Origin: Hyphomicrobiales bacterium
GTDB lineage: Bacteria; Pseudomonadota; Alphaproteobacteria; Rhizobiales; Rhizobiaceae
Assembly (NCBI GenBank): GCA_900471925.1
Contig: UCGV01000001.1
Location: 221,646 to 285,645 of the forward strand
Direction: 5' to 3'
Length of the DNA stretch: 64,000 bases
The notes beneath the pieces were generated by a model. It ran no database searches. It saw only the letters and a program-made list of their open reading frames with translations, and had not been told where the DNA came from. The translations under genes were made by a program, and so were the position numbers. Positions 34,876 through 43,744 of this stretch are shown piece after piece (positions within the stretch are counted from its first letter, which is position 1; each line of letters begins with the position of its first letter).

Positions 34876-35808
34876 ATGCTTGCTGCCGACCCTCTTTCCG
34901 ATATCCTGTCGCTGCTCTCTGCCAGAAGCCTGTTGTCCGCCAGTCTCCGGGCCAAGGGCGATTGGTCGATCCGTTTTGCTTCCGATGGCGTGAAGTTCAA
35001 CGCGGTGCTGGAAGGTGGTTGCTACCTTGTCTCGGAAGGCGCCGAGCCACGCTGGCTGGAGGCTGGCGACTGTTTCTTGCTCGTCAATTGCGGCACGCAC
35101 GTCCTCTGCAGCGATCCCGCGCTGACACCGGTTGCGCCTTCGGTCGTATTCGGCCCCGACCATACCGCCTCGATCCATTCCGACCTGCCTGGCGAAGGCC
35201 TGTTCGCCGTCGGAGGCCGCGTGACCTTCGACGATGCCGATGCCGGCCTGCTGCTAGATGCCCTGCCGCCGATCCTCTTCGTCAGCGGCCGGTCGCGAGA
35301 GGCAGCAGCCATTCGCTGGCTGCTGTCGCGATTGGGAGAAGAATGGGACGAGAAGCGGCCGGGCGGCTCCGTTGCCGCTGATCATCTGGCGCAACTGCTT
35401 TTCGTCGAGCTCATTCGCGTCTGGCAGAAACAGGCGGAAGCAATGGGGCCTGGCTGGCTGCAAGCTCTCGGAGACAAACGCATCGGTGCGGCGATCCGTC
35501 TGCTGCATGCCGATCCGGCCAGGAACTGGCGATTGCAGGATCTGGCCGAGGCGGCAGGTATGTCGCGTTCGAATTTCGCGCTGCGCTTTCGGGAAATGTC
35601 AGGCATGTCACCGCTGGATTATTTGCTGCGCTGGCGCATGCGGCTCGGTGCCAAGGCGTTGCGTTCTGGGTCGCAGCCAATCTCGGCAATTTCCTATTCG
35701 CTGGGTTACCAGTCGGAAAGCGCCTTCAGCAATGCGTTCAAACGCATCATCGGCGTTGCGCCGCTGCAGTATCGCCGCGATCACGTCGAGCTTAGCGCGC
35801 CCGGTTGA
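34876..35808 (+). CDS. AraC family transcriptional regulator with cupin_6 domain (copy 2)
   Basis: The 310-aa regulator has the same plan as the AraC at 29484-30512: DPLSDILSLLSARSLLSASL, cupin core SEGAEPRWLEAGDCFLLV, and the HTH pair WRLQDLAEAAGMSRSNFALRFREMSGMSPLDYLLRWRM and SLGYQSESAFSNAFKRIIGVAPLQYR. It is divergent from SDR copy 2, with 118 bases between, and probably regulates it. Its 3' end overlaps the convergent DUF2336 gene by 17 bases. Confidence 0.9.
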   Translation: MLAADPLSDILSLLSARSLLSASLRAKGDWSIRFASDGVKFNAVLEGGCYLVSEGAEPRWLEAGDCFLLVNCGTHVLCSDPALTPVAPSVVFGPDHTASIHSDLPGEGLFAVGGRVTFDDADAGLLLDALPPILFVSGRSREAAAIRWLLSRLGEEWDEKRPGGSVAADHLAQLLFVELIRVWQKQAEAMGPGWLQALGDKRIGAAIRLLHADPARNWRLQDLAEAAGMSRSNFALRFREMSGMSPLDYLLRWRMRLGAKALRSGSQPISAISYSLGYQSESAFSNAFKRIIGVAPLQYRRDHVELSAPG

Positions 35809-36778
35809 TGCTCTTGAAGTCACGCACCGGTGCCTGCCGGATGAAACGGTAGGCGGGAGCTTGTGGCTGCGCTGAGGGCGCAGGCTGGGCGGCTGCAGGC
35901 GACTGCGGATTGTATGTGTAGCTGTCGGCCCGGCGCCAGGCTTCGACGCGGGCATGGCACTCTTCCGGGTCTAGCGCATCGAGAACGAGGAAGGCGCGGC
36001 TCACATTGTGCTGCACTTCGGCCAGATGCGGATAGAGCTTTTCCAGCACGAAGACGGAGTCGAGGAAGCCCATGCCGAGGCTGGTGAGTGTCGTGGCAAG
36101 CTGCTGGCCGGAGAGATCGAGCATGATGCGCTCAGCAAGCCAGCGGCTGGCAGAGAGGGCATCGGCGAGGGCGGTGGCAAAATGCGTGGCTTCCCGCGAG
36201 CGGGCAAAACGCACGAGCAGCGCTTCCTGAATGTCGGACAGCGAGCGAAGGCCGAGGCGGTCCTCGTCATTGCGTCCGAGATGGCCGGCAAGACCGCGGA
36301 TGCGGTCGCGCAGCGCTTCCTCATTGGCAAGGCGTTGCGCTTCCTCCTGGTCGGCTTCGGGTGCTGATGGCATCGGCGAAAGCGGCATGGCTGGCTGCTC
36401 GGCAGGCACGGCAGCGGCGGGGCGTGGCTCGGCCTGACGCAGCGCCACCAGCGCATCGATGACCTTCGGCGACAGCGAGTCGCGGCTGACGATCGCCTTT
36501 ACGTGCGCGGTGCCGTGGGTGCGGGCAATGGTAATCAGCGTGTCGTCGTTGATCGCCTTGGAGGACGTGAGGAAGGGTGCCGCAATTTCGATCGGCTGGT
36601 TGCCGATGAACAGAGCGACGGCTGCCGGCATGTTCTCGCATTGGGAAAGGGCGGCCACGGCCTGACGCCGCGCCTCCTCGGAGGAGGCCTGGAAAAGCGG
36701 CGTGAAAAGCTCTGCAAACTGGCGCAGCTCGGAGCGTGTCGGATGTGACAGGTTCTCGAAACTGCTGACAGTCGCCAT
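35792..36778 (-). CDS. DUF2336 family protein
   Basis: The 328-aa helical protein matches DUF2336: FENLSHPTRSELRQFAELFTPLFQASSEEARRQAVAALSQC with HEAT-like helical repeats, then IEIAAPFLTSSKAINDDTLITIARTHG, and a Pro/Ala-rich linker before a helical C-terminal region. The family occurs in Alphaproteobacteria; the function is unknown. ATG 36778 is preferred (AGGA upstream and homology start); in-frame ATGs at 36808 and 36841 would add residues. Confidence 0.82.
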   Translation of the reverse strand: MATVSSFENLSHPTRSELRQFAELFTPLFQASSEEARRQAVAALSQCENMPAAVALFIGNQPIEIAAPFLTSSKAINDDTLITIARTHGTAHVKAIVSRDSLSPKVIDALVALRQAEPRPAAAVPAEQPAMPLSPMPSAPEADQEEAQRLANEEALRDRIRGLAGHLGRNDEDRLGLRSLSDIQEALLVRFARSREATHFATALADALSASRWLAERIMLDLSGQQLATTLTSLGMGFLDSVFVLEKLYPHLAEVQHNVSRAFLVLDALDPEECHARVEAWRRADSYTYNPQSPAAAQPAPSAQPQAPAYRFIRQAPVRDFKSINRAR

Positions 36779-37097
36779 TAACACCACGTCCTTTTTCCTG
36801 ACGGCCATGTGGCCCTCTAGGTCTCGAAACCGGTCACGCACAAGAATACCCCGAAAACGCAGAACAAGCGGGAGACCGTGGGCCGACGGGCGCTGGCGGG
36901 ACGCATGTCAGACCATACGGTTATGAACAAATCCTACACCGGCACAGTTAATGCATGCTGAAGATTCTATTAAAATGCAACAGAATTATACACGTTTCAC
37001 GTGTCGCGACTTAATAAGCCGGCAAATAAAAACCGTTCACCCCGGAAGTGAGGCATTTTGGCGATTTTCAAGTTGTGGATAAATAGCCGGCGAATAA

Positions 37098-37304
37098 TTA
37101 GAGACTCTTTCGGCCTCGCATCGCAGAGAGGTAGCTGTCGTGATCGTCATATCCTGACTGATAAAGATCGAGCGCGGTCGAAGCAGCGAACTGCGCTTCG
37201 ACGCTCCTGACGTCGATCTGCTTTTCCGCGCGCTACGCGCCCAGCGCACCACGCAATACATCCAGGTCTTCAGAGTTCAACGAGAAGTTATACAGGAGGG
37301 ACAT
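37098..37304 (-). pseudogene. Small gene interrupted by an in-frame amber codon
   Basis: From ATG 37304, preceded by AAGGAGAGC at good spacing, the frame reads MSLLYNFSLNSEDLDVLRGA LGA, then TAG, then continues without another stop through RAEKQIDVRSVEAQFAASTA and LDLYQSGYDDHDSYLSAMRG to TAA. Both halves are protein-like and in one frame, as in a 68-codon gene whose codon 24 changed to TAG; TGG to TAG is a likely one-base cause, since small rhizobial proteins with a Trp at about this place come to mind. It is called a pseudogene, but readthrough or a sequencing error is possible. Confidence 0.6.
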
Positions 37305-37845
37305 GATTTGCTCTCCTTATCGCGGCAGGAGCGCAGACAATCTCCCAAGCGGCCATCGCCTTAAAACTTTCAGCCGGTGCCCGCAGAATGCAGTCAAAAC
37401 CTCGGGTCACAATTAATATTTTCATGAGGCATTTCTGCAACAGCGAGACTTTCCCCGGACCGATCCTGGGTTCGCGTCATTAACTATATGAATTATCTCT
37501 AATTTTATCGATCAGCCTTTGGTCGGTTCCCGCTTTTGCGCGACTGAAACCAAACAACCATTCTGCGCGTTATCTGTACGTCGCGCAGACTGCCTAAAGC
37601 GGTAGCCGAATATTAGTAATCTGTTAACGGTCGTGTGTCTCAATTCGGACAGGAACGACGCGATTTGGGAATTGGATCGTGGAAGCTCCGCAGCATCACG
37701 GTATTTCGCTCAGGAGCCGTGAGAAAGGCGCGAATGCCCTCGGTCCGGTCCACCCGGCGCCTGAGGACGCGCTGGCCCGCAGCACAGCGGGCAGGGTGAA
37801 ATCCAACGCAAGTTCATCCGTCTCGGGCAGTGCATGGAGACGAGA
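37305..37845. other. Gene-poor intergenic stretch
   Basis: About 540 bases with low GC and several AT-rich stretches (37405-37420, 37480-37515). It should hold the promoter of the leftward amber-interrupted gene and that of the 56-aa ORF to the right. No convincing ORF, RNA gene or repeat was seen; weak ORFs here are listed as rejected. Confidence 0.4.
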
Positions 37846-38016
37846 ATGGCAATAGTAGTCGCATTGGCGGATCGGCTGCCCCAAGCGCCGCGTCGCACGG
37901 GCAAGCAACCCCGCGAAGCAAAAATCCTCTGGTTCACCGGCGTCCGCTACGAGCGGATCGTCGAGACCCCGAAGCAAAATCCGGCGCATTCTGCGCCGCG
38001 CGTCAAGAACAAGTAA
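37846..38016 (+). CDS. Small conserved hypothetical protein with ILWFTGVRYER motif (56 aa)
   Basis: The product ends with AKILWFTGVRYERIVETPKQ, a pattern (I-L-x-F-T-G-V-R-Y-x) that I recall from many very short Rhizobiales proteins of unknown function. The rest is basic and probably unstructured (QAPRRTGKQPRE). ATG 37846 has GGAG 6 bases upstream; ATG 37834 is an alternative. It converges on the DUF1254 gene, with 15 bases between the stops. Confidence 0.65.
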   Translation: MAIVVALADRLPQAPRRTGKQPREAKILWFTGVRYERIVETPKQNPAHSAPRVKNK

Positions 38017-38031
38017 ATCGACAAGACAACC

Positions 38032-38580
38032 TCAGCGGGTGGCGAATTCTTCGCAGCCGGCCTCTGTCAGAAAATTCCGGGCAGCCTCGTCGAAGCTTGC
38101 CTGCGGTGCCAGCGTTCTGAGCACTGCATAGCCGTCGGGATGCGCCATCTCCACCAGGATCGTCTGCTGCAGCTCCTGCGGCAGGTTCTTGCGCAGGTCT
38201 GTCAGCTGGATCGGGCCTGCAGCAAGAACGTCGAGCGCACCGCCGACGGAGGTGCGGTCGTTCATGCTGAAGATCTCGTTGGAGGCGCTGTCATAGATCG
38301 CGATCGACCAGAAGGGCACATTGCCCTTGGCGGTGAAATGCACCGGTGCATCGCTCGTATCGAAGGAGCAGACGGCGGTGCGCACGAAGGGATCGCCATT
38401 GGCTAGCCCAGCCTCATCGTAGCGGCTGGCAAGCAGATAGAAATTGTTGGGGTCGCCCTCTGCTTCCACGCGTGTCGCCGCGTCACGGCCGGTGAAATGC
38501 GGCAGCGCCAGGATGATCACCAGGTGCAGAAGTACGGCGCCGAAAATACCGGTGATGACCGCAAAGAACATCCTAAGCAT
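38032..38580 (-). CDS. DUF1254-type envelope protein
   Basis: The 182-aa protein has one N-terminal membrane or signal segment (MFFAVITGIFGAVLLHLVIILAL) and a domain with YDEAGLANGDPFVRTAVCSFD and FWSIAIYDSASNEIFSMND, which resembles the DUF1254 half of DUF1254/DUF1214 proteins. The gene overlaps the preceding DUF1214 gene by 8 bases. Together they look like the two halves of what is one protein elsewhere. The function is unknown; an envelope location is inferred. Confidence 0.75.
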   Translation of the reverse strand: MLRMFFAVITGIFGAVLLHLVIILALPHFTGRDAATRVEAEGDPNNFYLLASRYDEAGLANGDPFVRTAVCSFDTSDAPVHFTAKGNVPFWSIAIYDSASNEIFSMNDRTSVGGALDVLAAGPIQLTDLRKNLPQELQQTILVEMAHPDGYAVLRTLAPQASFDEAARNFLTEAGCEEFATR

Positions 38581-39160
38581 TGCCGCACCCGATCTTGGTG
38601 AGTTTCGGCATCGAAAGGTCGATCACACCAGAGCTGCCGGCCGTCGGCGTGTCGAACAGCGTCAGTACCAGCCGGAACGTGCCGGCCTGGGGCAGTGCCA
38701 GCCAGTTGCCGGGCTGGGCGCGAGAGGAGATATCGATCGAAAAGCCGCTGTCCGGCTGGCGCAGCACCGTCCAAGAATTCAGTGCCGCCGGCAGGGTCTG
38801 CTGCAGCGAGGCCGGATTGCCGGCATTGTCGGCGGTAAACAGCGTCCACAGCCGCGCCGGCGGCGTCTGGCCAATGATGCGGTAATGGCAGCCGGCATTG
38901 AGCCGCTCTCCGTCATCATCGACGCTGGCCGTGAATGTCAGCCCCTCGGCGCTGCCGTAGAGCAGCTTGCCGGCGCGGGCCCGGTGCGATTTCGCATAGG
39001 GGTCGGCATCGACGGTCTGAAGTTCGGGGAAAGCCTCCCAGGCGCCGAGCTTGATCGCTCCAAAGCCCTGCGTTGCATCCAGCGCATAGAGCGAAATCAT
39101 GATGCCGCCGCCGAAGGCGACGATCAGCGTGACCAGGATGAAAAGGGGAAACCGAAACAC
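38573..39160 (-). CDS. DUF1214-type envelope protein
   Basis: The 195-aa protein has an N-terminal hydrophobic segment (FPLFILVTLIVAFGGGIMISLYAL) and a beta-rich domain with LLYGSAEGLTFTASVDDDGERLNAGCHYRIIGQTPPARLWTLF and FSIDISSRAQPGNWLALP, the DUF1214 pattern. It is the first of a two-gene operon with the DUF1254-type gene (8-base overlap), downstream of the PBP gene in the same direction, with 131 bases between. Confidence 0.82.
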   Translation of the reverse strand: MFRFPLFILVTLIVAFGGGIMISLYALDATQGFGAIKLGAWEAFPELQTVDADPYAKSHRARAGKLLYGSAEGLTFTASVDDDGERLNAGCHYRIIGQTPPARLWTLFTADNAGNPASLQQTLPAALNSWTVLRQPDSGFSIDISSRAQPGNWLALPQAGTFRLVLTLFDTPTAGSSGVIDLSMPKLTKIGCGNA

Positions 39161-39291
39161 CTTGCGCCCTTGAAGATCAAATCAGTTGAAAGGGTTACCA
39201 CTGATTCTGGCAGGGTGGAATGCCATGGGGCGATGTGTCCCCCATGTCTTGACCGGCCAACCGTGCCGGTTTTGCGAAAACAACGAAAGAA

Positions 39292-41475
39292 CTACTCCGC
39301 GCTCGCCACTTTCTGCGCCTCCAGCGGAGGCGCATCCTTCAGCTTCTCGCCGATGCCTTTGAGGATATCGGTCGATTGTACCGAGAGCATGCGCGGGCGG
39401 ATCAGCGTCGGCGTGCCGTCCTTCGGCTTGCTTGCCTGCGCCTTGGCGACATCCTTTTCCGTCGGCAGCGGGTTTTCGATGCCGGGAATGGCGCGAAGCG
39501 TCACGCCCTGGTGCGCGTAATCCATGGCGCGCTTGAAGGTCATGGCGGGCAGGGAGCCGCCGGTCATGTTGTTGGTCGACGTATAGTCGTCGTTACCGAA
39601 CCAGACGGCGCAGGTGTAATTGCCGGTAAAGCCCACGAACCAGGCATCGCGATAGGCCTGTGTCGTGCCGGTCTTGCCGGCGGTGACGATACCGTTGTCG
39701 AGCGCTGCCTTACGCGCAGTACCCGCATAGGGCACTCGCGACAGCATCTGGTTCATATAGGAATCGGCCTGATCGGACAGCACGCGCTGTGCGGGCGGCT
39801 CGTCGCGGTCGAAGTCGTAGAGAACGTCGCCGTCATAGTCGAGGATCTGCGTGATGCCGTGGCGGCGCGACTGGTAGCCGCCGGTCGGAAATACCGCATA
39901 GGCAGTTGCCTGGTCGAGCACGGTCACTTCCGAGGTGCCGATCGGGATCGTCACGTCGTCGCGGATCGGTGTTTCCACGCCCATCGCCTTGGCCATGGCA
40001 CGGATCGGCTGGATGCCGAGCTTTTCCTTGGCAAGACGTACCGGAACGGTATTGATCGACTGAGCAATAGCGGTCGCCAGCGTCACGCGGCCGGCATAGC
40101 GGTTTTCGTAGTTGTGCGGGCTCCAGTTGCCCCAGGAGATCGGTGCGTCGATGATCGTCGTCTGCGGCGTCATCCCGCTCTCCATGGCCACCGAATAGGT
40201 GTAGACCTTGAAGGAAGAGCCCGGCTGACGAAGCGCCCTGGTGGCGCGGTTGAACTGGCTTTCGCCGTAGTCGCGGCCGCCGACCATGGCGCGCACGGCG
40301 CCGCCGTTTTCGATCATCACCATCGCGCCCTGCTTGGCGTGATAGGCCTCGCCATATTCGCGCAGCGACGTCTCGACGGAATCTTCGGCCGCCTGTTGGA
40401 TGCCGGTATCGATCGTGGTGCGCACGATCAGCGAGCGCTGGTGAAAGCGCGGCGACAGCCGCTGCACTTCGTCAAAGGCCCAGTCGAGGAAGAAGTCAGG
40501 CGATTCCACCTCGTTGCGATCGACGACGGTGGCGGGATTGCGCCGTGCGGCAATCACCTGCCCCTCGGTCATCAGCCCGCTCTGCACGAGATTGGTCAAC
40601 ACCTCGTTGGCACGTCCGCGTGCCGCCGGCAGGTTCACGTGCGGGGCATATTTTGCCGGCGCCTTGAAGAGACCGGCGAGCATGGCGGATTCGGCGAGAT
40701 TCACGTCGGTGATATTCTTGCCGAAATAGAATTGCGCTGCCGCCGCCGCACCAAACGTGCCGCCGCCCATATAGGCGCGGTCGAGATAGGTGGCGAGGAT
40801 CTCTTTCTTGGAGAGGTTCGCTTCCAGCCAGAAGGCCAGGAAAGCCTCGGTGATCTTGCGGTCGATCGAACGTTCGTTGGAGAGAAACAGGTTCTTGGCG
40901 AGCTGTTGTGTCAGCGTCGAGCCACCTTGTACGACTTCGCCGGCTTGCGCATTGGTCACCATGGCGCGGAACAGGCCAATGACGTCGATGCCGAAATGGT
41001 CGAAGAAACGGCGGTCTTCGGTGGCGATTACGGATTTGATCAGCGAGTCCGGCAGTTCGTCGATCGGCACGGAATTCTGATGGATGACGCCGCGATGGCC
41101 GATGACATTGCCGTAACGATCGAGGAACGTGACAGCGAAATCGCCGCGATTGCGCCAGTCTTCCTTGGTGGCTTCAAAAGCCGGCTGGGCAAGGGCCAGC
41201 ATCAGCACCATACCGACGGAGCCGAGCGTCAGCCCTTCGCCGGCGAGTTCGAAGACCAGCCGTTTCCAGCCGCGGACGCGGAAACGACGGAAGAAGATGG
41301 TCGTGTCTTCCCAGATCTCCGCGGCGCGGAATCCGGCATTCCAGACGGTCGAATCGATCCATGAATCGATGCGCAGCAACAGGTGCCGATTTTTCGACTG
41401 CTGCTGTTGAGACTTCTTGCCTTGCCCGTTTTCGGGCTCGTCTGACCCATTCTCTGGGTTGTCTGGATCCTGCAC
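39292..41475 (-). CDS. Bifunctional penicillin-binding protein 1A-type (transglycosylase/transpeptidase)
   Basis: The roughly 727-aa protein has one membrane helix (LTLGSVGMVLMLALAQPAF), a GT51 glycosyltransferase (SVIATEDRRFFDHFGID with catalytic Glu; GGSTLTQQLAKNLFL; EAFLAFWLE) and a transpeptidase with SSFK, SIN and KTGTT. It polymerises and cross-links peptidoglycan in the periplasm. The start is unsure: the frame is open to a GTG at 41628, but that part is low-complexity and contains a CTCCGG/CCGGAG hairpin; GTG 41475 at QDVQDPDNPENG is chosen. Divergent from the YcgN-like gene. Confidence 0.9.
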   Translation of the reverse strand: MQDPDNPENGSDEPENGQGKKSQQQQSKNRHLLLRIDSWIDSTVWNAGFRAAEIWEDTTIFFRRFRVRGWKRLVFELAGEGLTLGSVGMVLMLALAQPAFEATKEDWRNRGDFAVTFLDRYGNVIGHRGVIHQNSVPIDELPDSLIKSVIATEDRRFFDHFGIDVIGLFRAMVTNAQAGEVVQGGSTLTQQLAKNLFLSNERSIDRKITEAFLAFWLEANLSKKEILATYLDRAYMGGGTFGAAAAAQFYFGKNITDVNLAESAMLAGLFKAPAKYAPHVNLPAARGRANEVLTNLVQSGLMTEGQVIAARRNPATVVDRNEVESPDFFLDWAFDEVQRLSPRFHQRSLIVRTTIDTGIQQAAEDSVETSLREYGEAYHAKQGAMVMIENGGAVRAMVGGRDYGESQFNRATRALRQPGSSFKVYTYSVAMESGMTPQTTIIDAPISWGNWSPHNYENRYAGRVTLATAIAQSINTVPVRLAKEKLGIQPIRAMAKAMGVETPIRDDVTIPIGTSEVTVLDQATAYAVFPTGGYQSRRHGITQILDYDGDVLYDFDRDEPPAQRVLSDQADSYMNQMLSRVPYAGTARKAALDNGIVTAGKTGTTQAYRDAWFVGFTGNYTCAVWFGNDDYTSTNNMTGGSLPAMTFKRAMDYAHQGVTLRAIPGIENPLPTEKDVAKAQASKPKDGTPTLIRPRMLSVQSTDILKGIGEKLKDAPPLEAQKVASAE

Positions 41476-41660
41476 GTCCTGTATTCCCGCCTGATCGCGC
41501 TCGACGGCCGTTGGTATCAGGACGCCGGAGCGGGGCCTGAAAGGGGCCGCGACTCTCCGGTTTGCCGGAGCATGTTGAATAATTGGTTGATTTCGCCGAC
41601 AAGAACAAGAGAGTTGAACGGTCGTCACGCGAATTTGCGGGCGGCTGTTGCAAGAAACGA

Positions 41661-42158
41661 ATGATGAACGATCTGCCCTTCTGGAAGCGCAAGACGCTGG
41701 CCGAAATGAATGCCGCGGAGTGGGAAAGCCTCTGTGACGGCTGTGGCCTCTGTTGCCTCAACAAGATCGAGGAATGGGATAGCGGCGATGTCTATTTCAC
41801 CTCGGTCCGCTGCAAGCTGCTCGACAGCGAGAGCTGTCGCTGCTCCAGCTATCCGAACCGCTGGGATTTCGTTCCCGATTGCGTCCAGCTCACCAAGGAG
41901 AATGTCGCCGAAATCGCATGGCTGCCGCCGACCTGCGGCTATCGCCTCGTCAACGAGGGTCGCGATCTCTACTGGTGGCATCCGCTGGTCTCGGGCGATC
42001 CCGAAACCGTGCACGCTGCCGGCATTTCCGCGCGCGGTCGCACGGTCAGCGAAGACGACGTCGATATCGAGGATTTCGAGGACTATGTGGTCGACTGGCC
42101 GTTGACGGTGGGCGATGATCCCGCTGCAGAAGAGCGGCCTGAGGAAAAGATGGGCTGA
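41661..42158 (+). CDS. YcgN/UPF0260 family cysteine-cluster protein
   Basis: The 165-aa protein has the UPF0260 signature: [33 protein letters not shown], then [17 protein letters not shown] and [27 protein letters not shown]. The CxxCxxCC cluster probably binds metal or an Fe-S-like centre. The function is unknown. ATG 41661 (or 41664) begins the homology; the open frame from 41583 does not. Four bases separate its stop from the convergent MscS gene. Confidence 0.9.
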   Translation: MMNDLPFWKRKTLAEMNAAEWESLCDGCGLCCLNKIEEWDSGDVYFTSVRCKLLDSESCRCSSYPNRWDFVPDCVQLTKENVAEIAWLPPTCGYRLVNEGRDLYWWHPLVSGDPETVHAAGISARGRTVSEDDVDIEDFEDYVVDWPLTVGDDPAAEERPEEKMG

Positions 42159-42161
42159 GCG

Positions 42162-43667
42162 CTAGGACCAACTGCCATAGGGTATCTGGAACAGATGCCT
42201 TATGCGCGTCGTCAGCGTCGTCGGATGACTGCCTTCTTCCGACACGCCCGCGCTGAAATGATGCTTCTCGGCCTCGATCCGGCGTGACAGGAGCAGGCCC
42301 AATTCCTCGGCGAGCGCCGGCCGCTCCTGCATGATTGCAGCGAGATGGTCCTTGGCAATCTCGTAAACCACGACGGCGGTGAGCGCGCGGATGTTGGCCG
42401 GCTCCAGCGCACCCATGAGCACGCCGCGTTCGCCGAACAGGTCGCCGGGCGCAATTCTCGCAAGCTCCAGGGTTTCATTGCCCTCCATCCGCTCTACCAC
42501 GGCAACGCCGCGCCGCACGATCATCAGCGAGGTTAGCGACGTATCCTGCGTGGCGATCAGCGCATCCTTGCGGAAGCTCAAGCGCTTCATATCGGATGCG
42601 AGGGACTCCTTCTCGTCTTCTGTAAGGGTCGAAAACAGCGGGATTGCGTTCAGCAGCCGCCAGGCCGAATTGGGGTGTTTCTTGTCTTCCATTGTGTCGG
42701 TAACTGGGGACGCTGGCGATCCCACCGGAGACGCCAGTTGCAGGCCGGCCGCCTTGGCGTGGCGATAGACGAGGTCGTAGACTTCGTTTCTGGCGGCAGT
42801 CGCCTCGCCGAGCCCGCTGACGCGGAAGGAAAGTTCGAATTCGATGGCAGAGTTATCAAGCCCGACGACGCTGACGACGGGCACCGGCGATTTCAGGATG
42901 GCGTTGCTGCTCAGCAGAACCGTGCGCATCGTCTCCTCTATGGTCGCCGGCGGGATCGAGGGAACGATCCGGATTCTCAGCGATATGCCATGGGCCTCTT
43001 CTGGACTGGTCAGGTTCGTCAGCCGCGCCTTGGCGAGCGCGCTGTTCGGGACGATGACGAGGTCGTTGGTGCCGTTCAGGAGGTGGGTGGAGCGCCAGTT
43101 CGTCTCTACCACGCGCCCCTGCACGCCGTCGTCGAGAACGATCCAGTCGCCGACGGTGTAATGCCGGCCGAGATTGAGTGCGATGCCGGAAAACAGGTCG
43201 TTCAGCGTGCTCTGCAGCGCAAGGCCGAGCACGATGGCAAAGACGCCCGATGTGGCGATCAGCGTGCCGACCGGTACACTGAAGACATAGGCCACGATCG
43301 ACAGTGCCGAGCCGACATAGATGATCGCGACGAGCAGATCCTGCAGCAGGCGCCCTTCGCGCGGTTTACGCTCGAAGATCAGGAAGAGCCGTACCGAGCT
43401 TGCCAGCACCATCGCCCCGCCGATCCACCAGACGGACTTGGCGATGCCGACGAAGATCCGTCGGAAGAGATCGGTGGCATCGCCCATGTCGGATGTGTAG
43501 GGCGCAATCTCGTGTTTCACGAGCAGGATGGTCAGCAGAGCGAAAAAGGTGACATTGGCAACCAGCCGGAAGGTCGGATTTCGTCCGTACAAAAGCCGCG
43601 CCGCTGCACTGAGCAGAACGAGAAGAACGAACTGGAACAGCGGGTCTTCCAGCATTTTCGATGACAT
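42162..43667 (-). CDS. MscS-type channel with C-terminal cNMP-binding-like domain
   Basis: The 501-aa protein has about four N-terminal membrane helices, an MscS core (VGTLIATSGVFAIVLGLALQSTLNDLFSGIALNLGRHYTVGDWI, pore helix then beta domain), and a C-terminal cyclic-nucleotide-binding fold (LFSTLTEDEKESLASDMKRLSF... GDLFGERGVLMG). It matches the bacterial cyclic-nucleotide-gated (bCNG) branch of MscS. In the phosphate-binding cassette the canonical Arg of the R(S/T)A motif appears to be Glu (ALEPANIRAL), so cAMP gating is doubtful. It acts in the inner membrane. Confidence 0.88.
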   Translation of the reverse strand: MSSKMLEDPLFQFVLLVLLSAAARLLYGRNPTFRLVANVTFFALLTILLVKHEIAPYTSDMGDATDLFRRIFVGIAKSVWWIGGAMVLASSVRLFLIFERKPREGRLLQDLLVAIIYVGSALSIVAYVFSVPVGTLIATSGVFAIVLGLALQSTLNDLFSGIALNLGRHYTVGDWIVLDDGVQGRVVETNWRSTHLLNGTNDLVIVPNSALAKARLTNLTSPEEAHGISLRIRIVPSIPPATIEETMRTVLLSSNAILKSPVPVVSVVGLDNSAIEFELSFRVSGLGEATAARNEVYDLVYRHAKAAGLQLASPVGSPASPVTDTMEDKKHPNSAWRLLNAIPLFSTLTEDEKESLASDMKRLSFRKDALIATQDTSLTSLMIVRRGVAVVERMEGNETLELARIAPGDLFGERGVLMGALEPANIRALTAVVVYEIAKDHLAAIMQERPALAEELGLLLSRRIEAEKHHFSAGVSEEGSHPTTLTTRIRHLFQIPYGSWS

Positions 43668-43744
43668 GCACGCGTTCCTGATTGGGGGCTCTTCGCCGCT
43701 ATATCACGGATGCTAAAGACCTGTCCCCCGACACAAACGTATAG

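Noticed and set aside
37679..37855. GTG-initiated 58-codon plus-strand ORF (VEAPQHHGISLRSREKGANA...)
   Set aside because: Reasonable composition but a weak ribosome site, no recognised family, and it overlaps the better supported 56-aa ORF.
37696..37989. 97-codon minus-strand ORF
   Set aside because: Antisense to the ILWFTGVRYER ORF, with no motif or ribosome site.
39376..41364. 662-codon plus-strand ORF opposite the penicillin-binding protein gene
   Set aside because: It is the antisense shadow of a clearly recognised PBP gene in high-GC DNA; its translation is repetitive, rich in His, Gly and Arg, with no family motif.
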